The notes: a model not told the origin generated them from the letters alone. Counted from the stretch's first letter, positions 1 through 7,832 are shown. The stretch: DNA of 19,689 nucleotides from an uncultured Candidatus Saccharibacteria bacterium (GCA_934717805.1 CAKUZG010000012.1:1-19689); one strand, 5' to 3'. Made by a program: numbers and translations.

Positions 1-3000
1 GTGGTATTGAACCCGTTTTCCAGTCTAAAATTGTAATCTCTTTATTGCTTTTGTCGATAATTAGCAAATCGACAGTTCCAGTTAAATGTGCATTTCCAAG
101 CATAATTCCCTTTGAGTGGAAATTTTCCTCTGCGCGGTTCCCTTTTTGGAATAGTTCGCTTTTTGTTGAGAATATTTTTTCGACAGATTCCGTTGCAGTT
201 TTTAAAATATTTACTTTGTCTTCATCTGTTAAAACGTATTTCAAAATATCTTTTTCGAGACCTTTAATAATATTTTGGCTATCGAAAAATCCGTTTTGAT
301 TTAGTTCATTTTGGGCTTTTCGAAAAGCGTTGTGAACCAAATTTCCGGCAATGCTATTTATAGAATATCCCTGAGGAAAACGTAGAATTATATTTTCGAA
401 AAAGTTAATAGGTCCGCCATATTCGACATCGATAAAATTATTCAAGTGCGTGGCGCTAATTGCGTAATTTTCAAGACGATTCTTTAGTAAATCTCGCATT
501 GAGTCGTTTTTTGGTCTATAAAAATCGTGCCAACTAGTTTGAATGTCTAATTCTTTAGCATCATTTTCTTCGAGCTCAATTTTTTGGAATTTTTCAGGCA
601 AAAAGCTAGCAACAAAGAATTTTTCATCTTCTGTCTCTTTTTCATGCTCGTCAAAGAATTCTAGTCGAGTATTTTTCTCGCCAGAAAAACTCATTAAATG
701 ATTCGTCATATAAAGGTGTGTCTTTGCACGCGTAATTGCCACGAACAATAAACGCAATTTGGTATCTTTACCTTCATCTGAGATTGGTATAAATTCAAGA
801 TTTTTCGGAAAACGAACACTTTGAAAATTGTTGCTTTTTCCGTTCCAAACTCGATTATTAGTATCAATCATGAAAACATGCGAAAACTCCAAACCTTTCG
901 CCTGAAAAGCTGTCATTAATTGAACTGCATTATCAGTTGTTTTATGAGGATTCGTATTAATTATTCGCATCCCCGCGTTTTCGTAATCTTCAGCAAAGGC
1001 CACGAGATCTCGCAATGAGTTTGAATGCTCTCGTGTGAATTCTCGCAAATTCTCGCGCAAAACAATCAAGTTTGATAAGGTGTCATAATAGTTTTCGTCA
1101 GAATCTTGACTGAACAGTTTTCGAATTGGGCTTTCGAAAATTTCGCTAGCATCGTGTTGACTAGGGTTTTCTACAATCTCACCTTTTTTCAGATTCCATT
1201 TTACGCTACCGAGCAATATATCGAGTACAGATTCAAGACTATAGCTGTCAATTTTTTGTGATAATGAAATAATAAATTCTACAATTTGCGAAATATTTTT
1301 ATCTTCACAAAACAGGCTTTCTGGGAGCCAAGAATTTGAATTTTCTTGCTTTGAATTGATTTTCCAACTCAACTTCCAGATTTCAACAGGACTTAGCTTC
1401 CAGAAATTAAAGCTTAAAACTTCAGGGAAAAATGCATTTACTCTATCTAGATTATTGTCTGAAATCGCAATAGCAAGTTGTGAAATTTTAATTAGCGAAC
1501 TAATAATTTCGTCTTCAAAAATATTCTCTTTTTTCTCGTAGGAAACAGCTATTTCTTGGCGTTTTAAATATGGCGCAAGCATTTGTAAAGGGTTGTGTTT
1601 TGGTGCAAGCACGGCGATTTCTTTCGGGCTAATTCCAGATTTTATTAAATTTGAAATTTCATCCGCAATCCAGCCGAATTCTGAAATTTGACTCAAAAAA
1701 TCTTTTCGAACAAGATATGGACTTTCGAATTTAGAATCATCAAAAGCTTCAATATTTTTATCAATTCGTGTTGGTAAGTTTTCATTTAGCCTGCTTTCGA
1801 TTTGTTTTGCAATATTTTTAGCGGAATATAAAATTTCACTTCTCGAACGGTAGTTTATTTTCAGGTTAATGACTTCCGTATCTTTATAACGATGGTAAAA
1901 ATCAAGCATATTTGAGCTTTTAGCGCCCTGAAAGGCCATAATTGCCTGGTCATCATCACCAACGGCTAAAATATTTGGCCGACCATTAAAAATCTCATTG
2001 TCCGTGAGAAGTTCAACAAGCCTGCTTTGCGCGGCATTAGTATCTTGATATTCATCCAAAAGAATAAATTGATATTTTTCTTGGAGTGATAGTTTTAATT
2101 CTGTTTTTTGCTCGATGGTTTTAATCGTTTCGAGAATCATGTCGTTATAATCAAACATGCCCTTACTATGGAGAGCTTCCTCGTATTTTTTGTAAAAATC
2201 GGCAAATTCTTGGATTTTTAAGTTCGTATAAAAATCTTTTGGTAAACGTCCCTTTTCGTTTTTTATTCCAAAAAAATCATTTCGAAAACTAGTAAAAGGT
2301 TTTGTTGAGAATTTTTCGGCATTTTTATTTTCTTCAAGAAGTTTTTCAAGTGCTTCGAAAGTATAAAAAAGATTTGGCTTAACTTTTGGATGAACGGGTG
2401 TAATATCTTTTAGAATCTCAGCTAGTGCAATAAGGAGATTTTCATAAAATTCAGGAAAAACAGTTTCTTTAGAAATACCTTTTTCTTCAAGTATAGAAAA
2501 ATCGATTTCCTCTTCATTTAGTTTTTTAAGTAGTTTTTTATCCAGTTCAACATTTTGCTTGGCGATTTTTGCTAGCATTTCAGGAGTAATTAACGCCTGT
2601 TTTGTGTGCGAAATTGCTGTTGTTAAGCTACTGATTTTATCTTTTTTTAGACGAGAATTATCATCGAGATTATTTTTTAAATTCTCTAAAATTTTAAAAA
2701 TATTTAAATCGTCAGCCAAGCTATCAAGATCTTTATCTAGAAAATATTCGCGATAATTATTAATAATTTCATTTGCAAAACCGTGATATGTGAAAATTCC
2801 AATTTTATACGAATCGGTTCCAATAAATTGCGAAAGACGCTCGCGCATATTTCGAGCACCGGCTTCCGTAAAAGTCATCGCTAGAATATTTTCTGGCGAA
2901 GTGTCGGTTTTTTGCAAAATGTTTGCGATACGGGTTGAAAGCAATTGAGTCTTTCCCGTTCCTGGCCCCGCAATAACCAAAACTGGCCCTTCGATTGTAT

Positions 3001-3070
3001 CTACGGCCTTTTTTTGCTCAGGGTTTAGCATTTCATACTTTTTTTCGAAAATTTTCTGAAAATCGTTCAT
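1..3070 (-). CDS. UvrD/PcrA-like SF1 helicase fused to a RecB-type PD-(D/E)XK nuclease (3' end outside window)
   Basis: A DNA helicase-nuclease, probably for repair or end processing in the cytoplasm. Reading from ATG at 3070, 1023 residues are in the window and the C-terminus lies beyond the left edge. Motifs seen in order are a Q-motif LNPEQKKAV (15-23), Walker A GPGTGKT (35-41), DEYQDT (339-344), GDDDQA (371-376) followed by NYRSR, TAFQAKGLEFSHVF, and VAITRAKTHLY with its Arg at 781. This is the full UvrD/PcrA/AddA set. The C-terminal part has GNLVHNAF (His913), then D1001 in TVDLLIID and D1016-W-K1018 in LDWKTG, the pattern of an active RecB-family nuclease. The order resembles AddA or actinobacterial AdnB rather than plain UvrD. 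No interruption was seen in the stretches read. There is no Shine-Dalgarno; a TATAAT ends 6 nt before the ATG, so the mRNA looks leaderless. The helicase-nuclease assignment is strong; the exact subfamily is open. Confidence 0.93.
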   Translation of the reverse strand, partial: MNDFQKIFEKKYEMLNPEQKKAVDTIEGPVLVIAGPGTGKTQLLSTRIANILQKTDTSPENILAMTFTEAGARNMRERLSQFIGTDSYKIGIFTYHGFANEIINNYREYFLDKDLDSLADDLNIFKILENLKNNLDDNSRLKKDKISSLTTAISHTKQALITPEMLAKIAKQNVELDKKLLKKLNEEEIDFSILEEKGISKETVFPEFYENLLIALAEILKDITPVHPKVKPNLFYTFEALEKLLEENKNAEKFSTKPFTSFRNDFFGIKNEKGRLPKDFYTNLKIQEFADFYKKYEEALHSKGMFDYNDMILETIKTIEQKTELKLSLQEKYQFILLDEYQDTNAAQSRLVELLTDNEIFNGRPNILAVGDDDQAIMAFQGAKSSNMLDFYHRYKDTEVINLKINYRSRSEILYSAKNIAKQIESRLNENLPTRIDKNIEAFDDSKFESPYLVRKDFLSQISEFGWIADEISNLIKSGISPKEIAVLAPKHNPLQMLAPYLKRQEIAVSYEKKENIFEDEIISSLIKISQLAIAISDNNLDRVNAFFPEVLSFNFWKLSPVEIWKLSWKINSKQENSNSWLPESLFCEDKNISQIVEFIISLSQKIDSYSLESVLDILLGSVKWNLKKGEIVENPSQHDASEIFESPIRKLFSQDSDENYYDTLSNLIVLRENLREFTREHSNSLRDLVAFAEDYENAGMRIINTNPHKTTDNAVQLMTAFQAKGLEFSHVFMIDTNNRVWNGKSNNFQSVRFPKNLEFIPISDEGKDTKLRLLFVAITRAKTHLYMTNHLMSFSGEKNTRLEFFDEHEKETEDEKFFVASFLPEKFQKIELEENDAKELDIQTSWHDFYRPKNDSMRDLLKNRLENYAISATHLNNFIDVEYGGPINFFENIILRFPQGYSINSIAGNLVHNAFRKAQNELNQNGFFDSQNIIKGLEKDILKYVLTDEDKVNILKTATESVEKIFSTKSELFQKGNRAEENFHSKGIMLGNAHLTGTVDLLIIDKSNKEITILDWKTGSIP

Positions 3071-3076
3071 GGTTAT

Positions 3077-3082
3077 ATTATA
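3077..3082 (-). promoter_or_regulatory. -10 box of the helicase gene (leaderless)
   Basis: A perfect TATAAT on the minus strand leaves only 6 nt before the helicase ATG, so transcription should start at or next to the A of the start codon. The -35 position, 17 nt upstream, falls in the T-run of the preceding terminator and has no good match to consensus. Confidence 0.6.
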
Positions 3083-3097
3083 CTAAAAAATTAAGCT

Positions 3098-3123
3098 AAA
3101 AAAAAGAAGCTCATTTGAGCTTC
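3098..3123 (-). terminator. Rho-independent terminator after the 116-residue gene
   Basis: On the minus strand a perfect 7-bp stem (GAAGCTC/GAGCTTC) with a 4-nt loop is followed directly by eight T. It lies just past the stop of the gene ending at 3132 and its T-run abuts the helicase promoter. Confidence 0.88.
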
Positions 3124-3131
3124 GAGAAGTT

Positions 3132-3482
3132 TTATTTGTAATTAAAGAAATACTCCATTTTTCTAATAAAATTAGTTAGGTTTTTGCTTGCCTCATGGAA
3201 TAATTCTCTAGTGTTAAAACTATTTAGTTTTTGTTCATCGCGTTTGGTCAGAATGTTATTTTCGAACGCTAGAATAACCTTACGTTTATTCACTAAGATT
3301 TCCAGATCTGAACTATTTTGCAAAGAAAGGCCAAGCTCATTATCTGTATATTCAACATTGAGCTCACCACCTTTATGTGTGGCTTTAATTTTAGAAACTG
3401 TCGGTCTCGATTCTGTCTGTATAATTGTAAAACCAGATTGTTTCAATAGCGACTCGATTATTTCTGTGTCAAATCTTTTCAT
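3132..3482 (-). CDS. Unrecognised 116-residue protein
   Basis: I do not recognise this family. The protein is soluble, with no membrane segment or signal peptide. It starts with an amphipathic helix (TEIIESLLKQSGF), continues with probable beta strands rich in K, E and T, and ends in an aromatic, basic helix (FIRKMEYFFNYK). The start at 3482 is supported by a strong AGGAGG 6-7 nt upstream. It forms its own unit, with a TTGCTT-17-TATAAT promoter and a hairpin terminator. The opening (I/L-E-S/T-L, then K/E and GF) and the aromatic C-terminus resemble the next gene upstream (3578-4036), so the two may be distant paralogs. That is inference from eye alignment only. An overlapping plus-strand frame at 3184-3570 has no such support. 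Confidence 0.8.
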   Translation of the reverse strand: MKRFDTEIIESLLKQSGFTIIQTESRPTVSKIKATHKGGELNVEYTDNELGLSLQNSSDLEILVNKRKVILAFENNILTKRDEQKLNSFNTRELFHEASKNLTNFIRKMEYFFNYK

Positions 3483-3514
3483 AATAAACCTCCTGAAAAG
3501 TGCTATAGGCCATA

Positions 3515-3543
3515 ATTATATCACTAAAAACATAAAAAAGCAA
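3515..3543 (-). promoter_or_regulatory. Promoter of the 116-residue gene
   Basis: A -35 TTGCTT (3538-3543) and -10 TATAAT (3515-3520) are separated by exactly 17 nt on the minus strand, about 32 nt upstream of the start codon. The -35 follows directly on the T-run of the preceding terminator. Confidence 0.75.
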
Positions 3544-3544
3544 G

Positions 3545-3567
3545 AAAAAACCCGATACAATATCGGG
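3545..3567 (-). terminator. Rho-independent terminator after the 152-residue gene
   Basis: On the minus strand a perfect 7-bp stem (CCCGATA/TATCGGG, 3-nt loop) is followed by six T. It starts 10 nt past the stop of the gene ending at 3578. Confidence 0.9.
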
Positions 3568-3577
3568 TAAATAAGGG

Positions 3578-4036
3578 TTAAAACTTGTAGTGGTGATGTC
3601 TTATAAACTCACTTTCAACATCATCAAAGAAATTATTTGCCATTTCTTTGCATTTTTTGAGCAAATCTGTTGTTACTCTATTACCAAAATAACATGTGTG
3701 AGACGGTGGCGTTTCGATATATTTATTAAAAAAGTACTTTGCCATCTCCAACCTATTATAGTTTTTTGGATTTTTGAAAGCATCTTTAGACTCGGGAGAA
3801 GCTTCAAATTTAAGTTGATTTTTAAAATGGTATACGCTAATTTTTAGAGTATTCCCGTTTTTATCTCTCAGCTTAGCAATCAGAAGAATAGAACCACTAT
3901 TATCCACCGGTGGATTAAAGACTTCTACATCTTCAAACCCCACTTCTTTCAAAGTTTCAAGAAGAAAACCTTCACTGAAAAAGTTTGCATCCTTACTTTC
4001 TTTTTTTAGCAATGTTAACAAATTAAAATTACGCAT
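3578..4036 (-). CDS. Unrecognised 152-residue protein
   Basis: I do not recognise this family. It is soluble and mixed in charge, with a predicted helix FLLETLKEVGF near residue 25, a central beta-rich part (SILLIAKLRD, TLKISVYHF) and a helical, aromatic C-terminal half that ends in a His cluster (RHHHYKF). Two cysteines lie in the C-terminal half (HTCYFG and KKCKE); they do not form a metal motif. The start at 4036 has a GAGGGG Shine-Dalgarno about 8 nt upstream. It begins 92 nt after mnmA but has its own very strong promoter and its own terminator, so it is a separate unit. It may be distantly related to the 116-residue protein downstream. TTCGAA, common elsewhere in the window, is absent from this gene. 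Confidence 0.8.
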   Translation of the reverse strand: MRNFNLLTLLKKESKDANFFSEGFLLETLKEVGFEDVEVFNPPVDNSGSILLIAKLRDKNGNTLKISVYHFKNQLKFEASPESKDAFKNPKNYNRLEMAKYFFNKYIETPPSHTCYFGNRVTTDLLKKCKEMANNFFDDVESEFIRHHHYKF

Positions 4037-4060
4037 GTTAACACCCCTCTCTAACGTACT

Positions 4061-4077
4061 TAAGTCTTAAAGACTTA
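4061..4077 (-). promoter_or_regulatory. Palindrome at the predicted transcription start (operator or leader hairpin)
   Basis: An 8-bp perfect inverted repeat with a 1-nt centre (TAAGTCTT A AAGACTTA) begins about 8 nt downstream of the -10 box of the 152-residue gene, so it covers roughly +1 to +18. The 1-nt spacer makes a dimeric repressor site likelier than an RNA hairpin, which would need to open its central pairs. Confidence 0.55.
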
Positions 4078-4085
4078 GCACTTAG

Positions 4086-4114
4086 ATTATACCATAAATA
4101 AAATAAAATGTCAA
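4086..4114 (-). promoter_or_regulatory. Perfect-consensus promoter of the 152-residue gene
   Basis: TTGACA (4109-4114), exactly 17 nt, then TATAAT (4086-4091), all on the minus strand. Both boxes match the sigma70 consensus fully, the only such promoter seen in this window. It begins 15 nt after the mnmA stop codon. Confidence 0.88.
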
Positions 4115-4128
4115 TAATGCTTATACTA

Positions 4129-5238
4129 TTATATTACAATTCCACCGCCCAAACAAACTTCACCAGAATAAAATACAACACTCTGACCACTAGTAATAGC
4201 ACGTTGCTCATCTGCGAGTTCAATTTTTGCGGTTCCATCGTTTTCGAAAAAGATTTTTGCATCAACAAGTGGCGCGCGGTGACGAATTCGAACTTGAATT
4301 TCTGCGCCATCTGCAACTTTTTCATTAATCCAATGTAGCGCTGAAATGTTGATTTCTTTAGCCCAAAGTTCACCATTATTTATGTCTGTCGTAACGAAAA
4401 CTTCGTTAGTTTGCATATTTTTTCCGCAGACGTAAAATGGCAAGCCACCACCAATATTTAAGCCGTGGCGTTGACCTAAGGTGTAAAAAATTGCTCCGTC
4501 GTGCCACCCAAGAACTTCTCCCGTATTTTTATTGATAATTTTGCCGGGTTTTTGTTCGGGGATAAACTGTTTTAAAAAGTCGCGAATTCCAATTTTGCCA
4601 ACAAAGCAAATCCCCTGTGAATCTTTCTTTCGTGCAGTAAAAAGACCGCGCGCTTTGGCCATTTCGCGCACTTCTGGCTTGGTGAATTTGCCGAGTGGAA
4701 GCAATGTTCGGCCCAAAGCTTCACCGCGTACTCGATATAAGAAGTAGGTTTGATCTTTATTTTCATCTTTGGCACGTAAAAGCTCGCCGTTTCCGCTTTT
4801 CGAAAAATCAAAATGGTCGCCAGTATTTTCAGTAAAGGCGTTTCGAATACCTGCATAATGCCCGGTCGCAATTAAGTCTGCGCCATCTTCGAGGGCTGCA
4901 TCTAAGAATAGCTTAAACTTAACTTCTTGATTACACATGATGTCTGGATTTGGTGTGCGACCGATTGTGTATTCATCAAGCATATATTGAACGACTTTTT
5001 CGCGATAATCTTTTTCGAAATCGAAAACTTTAAAATCGATTCCAAGTTGGACGGCAACTCTTTTCGCGTCCGCTAAATCTTCTGCCCAGGGACATTTCAT
5101 TCCGGGTAGATCTTGTGTCCAGTTCTTCATATAAACGCCCACAACATTATAACCTTGCTCTTTTAAAAGCGCTGCAGTCAAAGAAGAATCTACACCGCCG
5201 CTCATTCCAACATATACTTTAATTTTTGACTTATCCAT
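4129..5238 (-). CDS. mnmA: tRNA-specific 2-thiouridylase MnmA
   Basis: MnmA activates U34 of the Lys, Glu and Gln tRNAs with ATP and inserts sulfur to give 2-thiouridine, acting in the cytoplasm. The 369-residue length is normal. The PP-loop SGGVDSS lies at 13-19. The two catalytic cysteines are present: Cys102 in CNQEVKF, after GRTPNPD, and Cys211 in DSQGICFVG. TGHYA (125-129) and GLNIGGGLP also match the family. A short insertion follows residue 131 (ENTGDHFDFSKSGNG). It is the last gene of an operon with cysteine desulfurase and the DUF218 protein; only 2 nt separate it from the DUF218 stop. The desulfurase is the likely sulfur donor, although a relay protein may act between them. Confidence 0.97.
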   Translation of the reverse strand: MDKSKIKVYVGMSGGVDSSLTAALLKEQGYNVVGVYMKNWTQDLPGMKCPWAEDLADAKRVAVQLGIDFKVFDFEKDYREKVVQYMLDEYTIGRTPNPDIMCNQEVKFKLFLDAALEDGADLIATGHYAGIRNAFTENTGDHFDFSKSGNGELLRAKDENKDQTYFLYRVRGEALGRTLLPLGKFTKPEVREMAKARGLFTARKKDSQGICFVGKIGIRDFLKQFIPEQKPGKIINKNTGEVLGWHDGAIFYTLGQRHGLNIGGGLPFYVCGKNMQTNEVFVTTDINNGELWAKEINISALHWINEKVADGAEIQVRIRHRAPLVDAKIFFENDGTAKIELADEQRAITSGQSVVFYSGEVCLGGGIVI

Positions 5239-5240
5239 CT

Positions 5241-5855
5241 CTATGCTCCTATATAAAATCTAAAAATTCCAAAAAGTTCGCTCATCGAAAGATACCATCC
5301 GCGCGAATTTGTCCACCAAAGATTACTCCAATCTGGATCATTCGAAACTGGTGCTGAAATTACTTCAACCCCAGAACCTTCGAGCGCTTTTTCGAATTCT
5401 AATCTTGCCCGTGTCTGGTGATATTTCGAAGTAGTTAAAACTATTCGTTTATAGCCGTTTTGTTTAATGATTTTTGCCGTATATTGTGCGTTCTGATGAG
5501 TATTTTGGGCTTGTTCTTCAAGAATAATTTCATCTTTTAAAACACCTTGTTTTTGTGCTAAATTCGCCATTCGTTGTGCATCGCTCAAAACTTTCGGGTT
5601 TGAATTCGCACCAGAAAAAATTAATTTTCGTGCTTGAACGGCTTTAAAAATTTCGATTGCTTCACGCGTCCGCGAAGACGTGTTTCCACCAGAAATCGCA
5701 ACAACCGCATCAATTTTTTGTGAACATCTATTATTTTTATAATTTGGGCAAATTTTAGCTAGTTGATTTTTATCGCTAATAATTAAAGTTGTGCTAACAA
5801 TAAAAACAACAATAATTCCGATAATAATTAAAACCCAAGCAAAGAATTTTGCCAT
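5241..5855 (-). CDS. Membrane-anchored DUF218 (YdcF/SanA-like) protein
   Basis: A 204-residue protein with one N-terminal membrane segment (about residues 4-27) and an outward-facing DUF218 domain. Family features seen are AVVAISGGN, a following Arg-rich helix, KLIFSGAN, DEIILEEQAQNTHQNA and RIVLTTSKYHQTRA. DUF218 proteins such as E. coli SanA and ElyC act in envelope or vancomycin-tolerance roles; the reaction is unknown. The start ATG follows the desulfurase stop with no gap (TAG then ATG), so translation is probably coupled. Its place between two sulfur-transfer genes has no obvious functional logic and may only reflect operon packing. The family call is firm; the function is not. Confidence 0.87.
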   Translation of the reverse strand: MAKFFAWVLIIIGIIVVFIVSTTLIISDKNQLAKICPNYKNNRCSQKIDAVVAISGGNTSSRTREAIEIFKAVQARKLIFSGANSNPKVLSDAQRMANLAQKQGVLKDEIILEEQAQNTHQNAQYTAKIIKQNGYKRIVLTTSKYHQTRARLEFEKALEGSGVEVISAPVSNDPDWSNLWWTNSRGWYLSMSELFGIFRFYIGA

Positions 5856-7031
5856 CTATTTTTTAATCCTTTCGAATTCTGCTCGAACTGTTTTCGAAAT
5901 AATTTCGGCCGCACGTTTAGTATTTTCTTCATTCGAGAGCGCACCAAAAGAGATTCGTAAACTGCCGTCAGCTTCACCTTCTTTAAGCCCCATTGCGGTT
6001 AGAGTGTGCGAGCGTGTTCCTTTATTGGCGGCGCAAGCTGAACCTGTTGCAACCAAAACTCCTTGCATTTCAAGAGCAAAAACCATTCGCTCGGCATCAA
6101 TTCCAGGAAACGAAACCGAAACATGGCTTGCGAGTTGTTTTTTGATATTTCCCAAGAAAATCATCTCTTCATCTGAGAAATTTTCACTCAAAATATTTTT
6201 AAAAATCTCTTTTAATTTTCGAAGTCGCTCATTTTCTTTTTTGCGATGTTTTTCAGCTAGCTGCATTGCTTTTGCAAAACCAATCACGCTTGGTACATTT
6301 TCAGTTCCGCTACGCAAATTTCGTTCTTGACCACCACCAACAATTTGTGCATTGAACTGAATTTCGCGATTCGCCCACAAAAGGCCAGTTTGTTTTGGAC
6401 CGTAGATTTTTCCGGCATTCAAGGTTAACATATCAATACCGAGTCGCGAAACAGAAATGTCAAGCTGACCAACACCTTGGCTAGCATCAGAATGAAGATA
6501 AATTGGCGTCTTTTCACCATTTGAAAGTCGGCGCATTCTTTCTTCGCGAACAATTTCGGCGATTTTCGAAATTGGCTGAATCACACCAGTTTCATTATTT
6601 GCCAGCATAACAGATACAATCTTTGTTTTTGGTGAAATCTTTGCGCGCAAATCATTAATATCAATTACGCTATCTTTTTTAATTTTAATTAGTTTTCGAA
6701 CGCCATATTTTTCAGCCGAGTTCAAAACTGCGTGATGCTCAAATTCACCAACGAGAATTTCATCTCCTGCATCTTTTGAGGCTGCTGAAAATGCCAAATT
6801 GATACTTTCGGTTGCGCCAGCGGTCATTACGATTTCGTCACTTTTTGCACCGATATTTTGCGCAATTAGATGTTTTGCGTCTTCATAGTCTCTTCGAACT
6901 TCAAGTGCTTGAACATAGGGTGCGCTGGGGTTATAAAATTTTTCACTAAAATAAGGCAACATCGCAGCCAAGACTTTTTCGCTTACTGGTGTTGTTGCAG
7001 CGTGATCAAGATAGATAATTTCATTATTCAT
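5856..7031 (-). CDS. Cysteine desulfurase, NifS/IscS family
   Basis: A PLP enzyme that takes sulfur from cysteine and holds it as a persulfide for tRNA thiolation or Fe-S assembly. Length 391 is typical. Motifs seen are YLDHAATTPV (7-16), EHHAV (98-102; the ring-stacking His), NNETGV (145-150), HSDASQ (180-185; the PLP-nitrogen Asp182), Lys208 in NAGKIYGPK, RSGTEN (240-245) and Cys333 in GSACAANKG. The residue before the PLP lysine is Gly207, where IscS and NifS normally have His. The loop after the Cys is short to medium. With mnmA only 600 nt downstream in the same operon, tRNA thiolation is the best-supported role. Promoter and start indicate a leaderless message. Confidence 0.95.
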   Translation of the reverse strand: MNNEIIYLDHAATTPVSEKVLAAMLPYFSEKFYNPSAPYVQALEVRRDYEDAKHLIAQNIGAKSDEIVMTAGATESINLAFSAASKDAGDEILVGEFEHHAVLNSAEKYGVRKLIKIKKDSVIDINDLRAKISPKTKIVSVMLANNETGVIQPISKIAEIVREERMRRLSNGEKTPIYLHSDASQGVGQLDISVSRLGIDMLTLNAGKIYGPKQTGLLWANREIQFNAQIVGGGQERNLRSGTENVPSVIGFAKAMQLAEKHRKKENERLRKLKEIFKNILSENFSDEEMIFLGNIKKQLASHVSVSFPGIDAERMVFALEMQGVLVATGSACAANKGTRSHTLTAMGLKEGEADGSLRISFGALSNEENTKRAAEIISKTVRAEFERIKK

Positions 7032-7038
7032 CTTTAAT

Positions 7039-7068
7039 AGTATAACACATTTTTAAAAAAGCTGACAA
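7039..7068 (-). promoter_or_regulatory. Promoter of the desulfurase-DUF218-mnmA operon (leaderless)
   Basis: -35 TTGTCA (7063-7068), 18 nt, -10 TATACT (7039-7044) on the minus strand. Only 7 nt separate the -10 from the ATG and there is no Shine-Dalgarno, so the transcript should start at the start codon. Confidence 0.75.
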
Positions 7069-7071
7069 AAA

Positions 7072-7695
7072 TTATTCTCTATTTTTTGCTATTTTTTCAG
7101 AAGTTTTTAATGGGCTTTTTGATTCTAAAAGTTCTTTAATTTCATTTTTTGAAAGACTTTGGAATGTTCCAATTTGAAAGTTATAGATTTCAATCTTAAC
7201 ATCTTTCTGCGGTATTTTTTGCTCCTTGCTCCAATTTATAATTTTCGAAAGATTTTCTGGCTTAAAGACAAAACCTTCATAACCGTAGTTTAAAGAATTA
7301 AACGCGAGTCTATCGCCAGCTTTAACCGGTTCAACGTTATCTTTTTTGCGCTCTTCTAATAATTCTAGAAAATCTGAAACTGCAAACTCGGGATATCCTA
7401 GAGCTTCGCCATAAAGCCGATGTTTCTCTTCTTCGTTTTCTTTCCAGGAAAGTTTTTGTGCTTGTTTGAATTTCTCGGCATTTTTGGGATTTCGAAACAG
7501 AAAAATGCTAGTTCGAATTTTATTTTTTGCTTCATTCTCTTCTAAAACCTCAACTATATTTTTCGAAAAGAACAGTTTAAAAATAGCAAACCAAATTTTG
7601 TCACCAATTCCTGGATTCAAAATCAACCACAATTGTTTTCTTCGATTAGTTAAAAAGGCATAAAAGGTATAAAATCTAATTTGAAAATTTTTCAT
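7072..7695 (-). CDS. Unrecognised 207-residue protein
   Basis: I do not recognise the family. The N-terminus is hydrophobic and aromatic (QIRFYTFYAFL, then QLWLILNPGIGDKIWFAIFKLFF), but charged residues interrupt it and no clear membrane helix stands out. A charged helical middle follows, with RLYGEALGYPEFAVSDFLELLEE, then AGDRLAFNSLNYGYEGFVF and a C-terminal KSPLKTSEKIAKN tail. The start at 7695 has a GGAG about 11-14 nt upstream, slightly far but usable. The gene has its own promoter. Its stop lies only 41 nt before the desulfurase start, and that gap is filled by the desulfurase promoter, with no hairpin terminator, so readthrough into the next operon is likely. Confidence 0.82.
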   Translation of the reverse strand: MKNFQIRFYTFYAFLTNRRKQLWLILNPGIGDKIWFAIFKLFFSKNIVEVLEENEAKNKIRTSIFLFRNPKNAEKFKQAQKLSWKENEEEKHRLYGEALGYPEFAVSDFLELLEERKKDNVEPVKAGDRLAFNSLNYGYEGFVFKPENLSKIINWSKEQKIPQKDVKIEIYNFQIGTFQSLSKNEIKELLESKSPLKTSEKIAKNRE

Positions 7696-7767
7696 ATTTT
7701 TTCTAACTCCAACTTATAAAATATTCCATAAAAAGTTTATAATGTTTATATTGTAATTATGAGTTTT

Positions 7768-7796
7768 ATTATACAAAGAAACCAAAAATAATTCAA
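7768..7796 (-). promoter_or_regulatory. Promoter of the 207-residue gene
   Basis: -35 TTGAAT (7791-7796), exactly 17 nt, -10 TATAAT (7768-7773) on the minus strand, giving a leader of about 65 nt. It is divergent from the promoter at 7833-7861. Confidence 0.7.
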
Positions 7797-7832
7797 TTTT
7801 TAAAATAAATTTCGAAAATGTCTATAATTCTC

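Noticed and set aside
45..2756. Several short plus-strand frames opposite the helicase
   Set aside because: All are antisense to a continuous helicase frame with conserved motifs and lack ribosome sites.
3184..3570. Plus-strand frame opposite the 116-residue gene
   Set aside because: It crosses the promoter and a terminator of the minus-strand genes, has no ribosome site, and its protein looks like an antisense translation.
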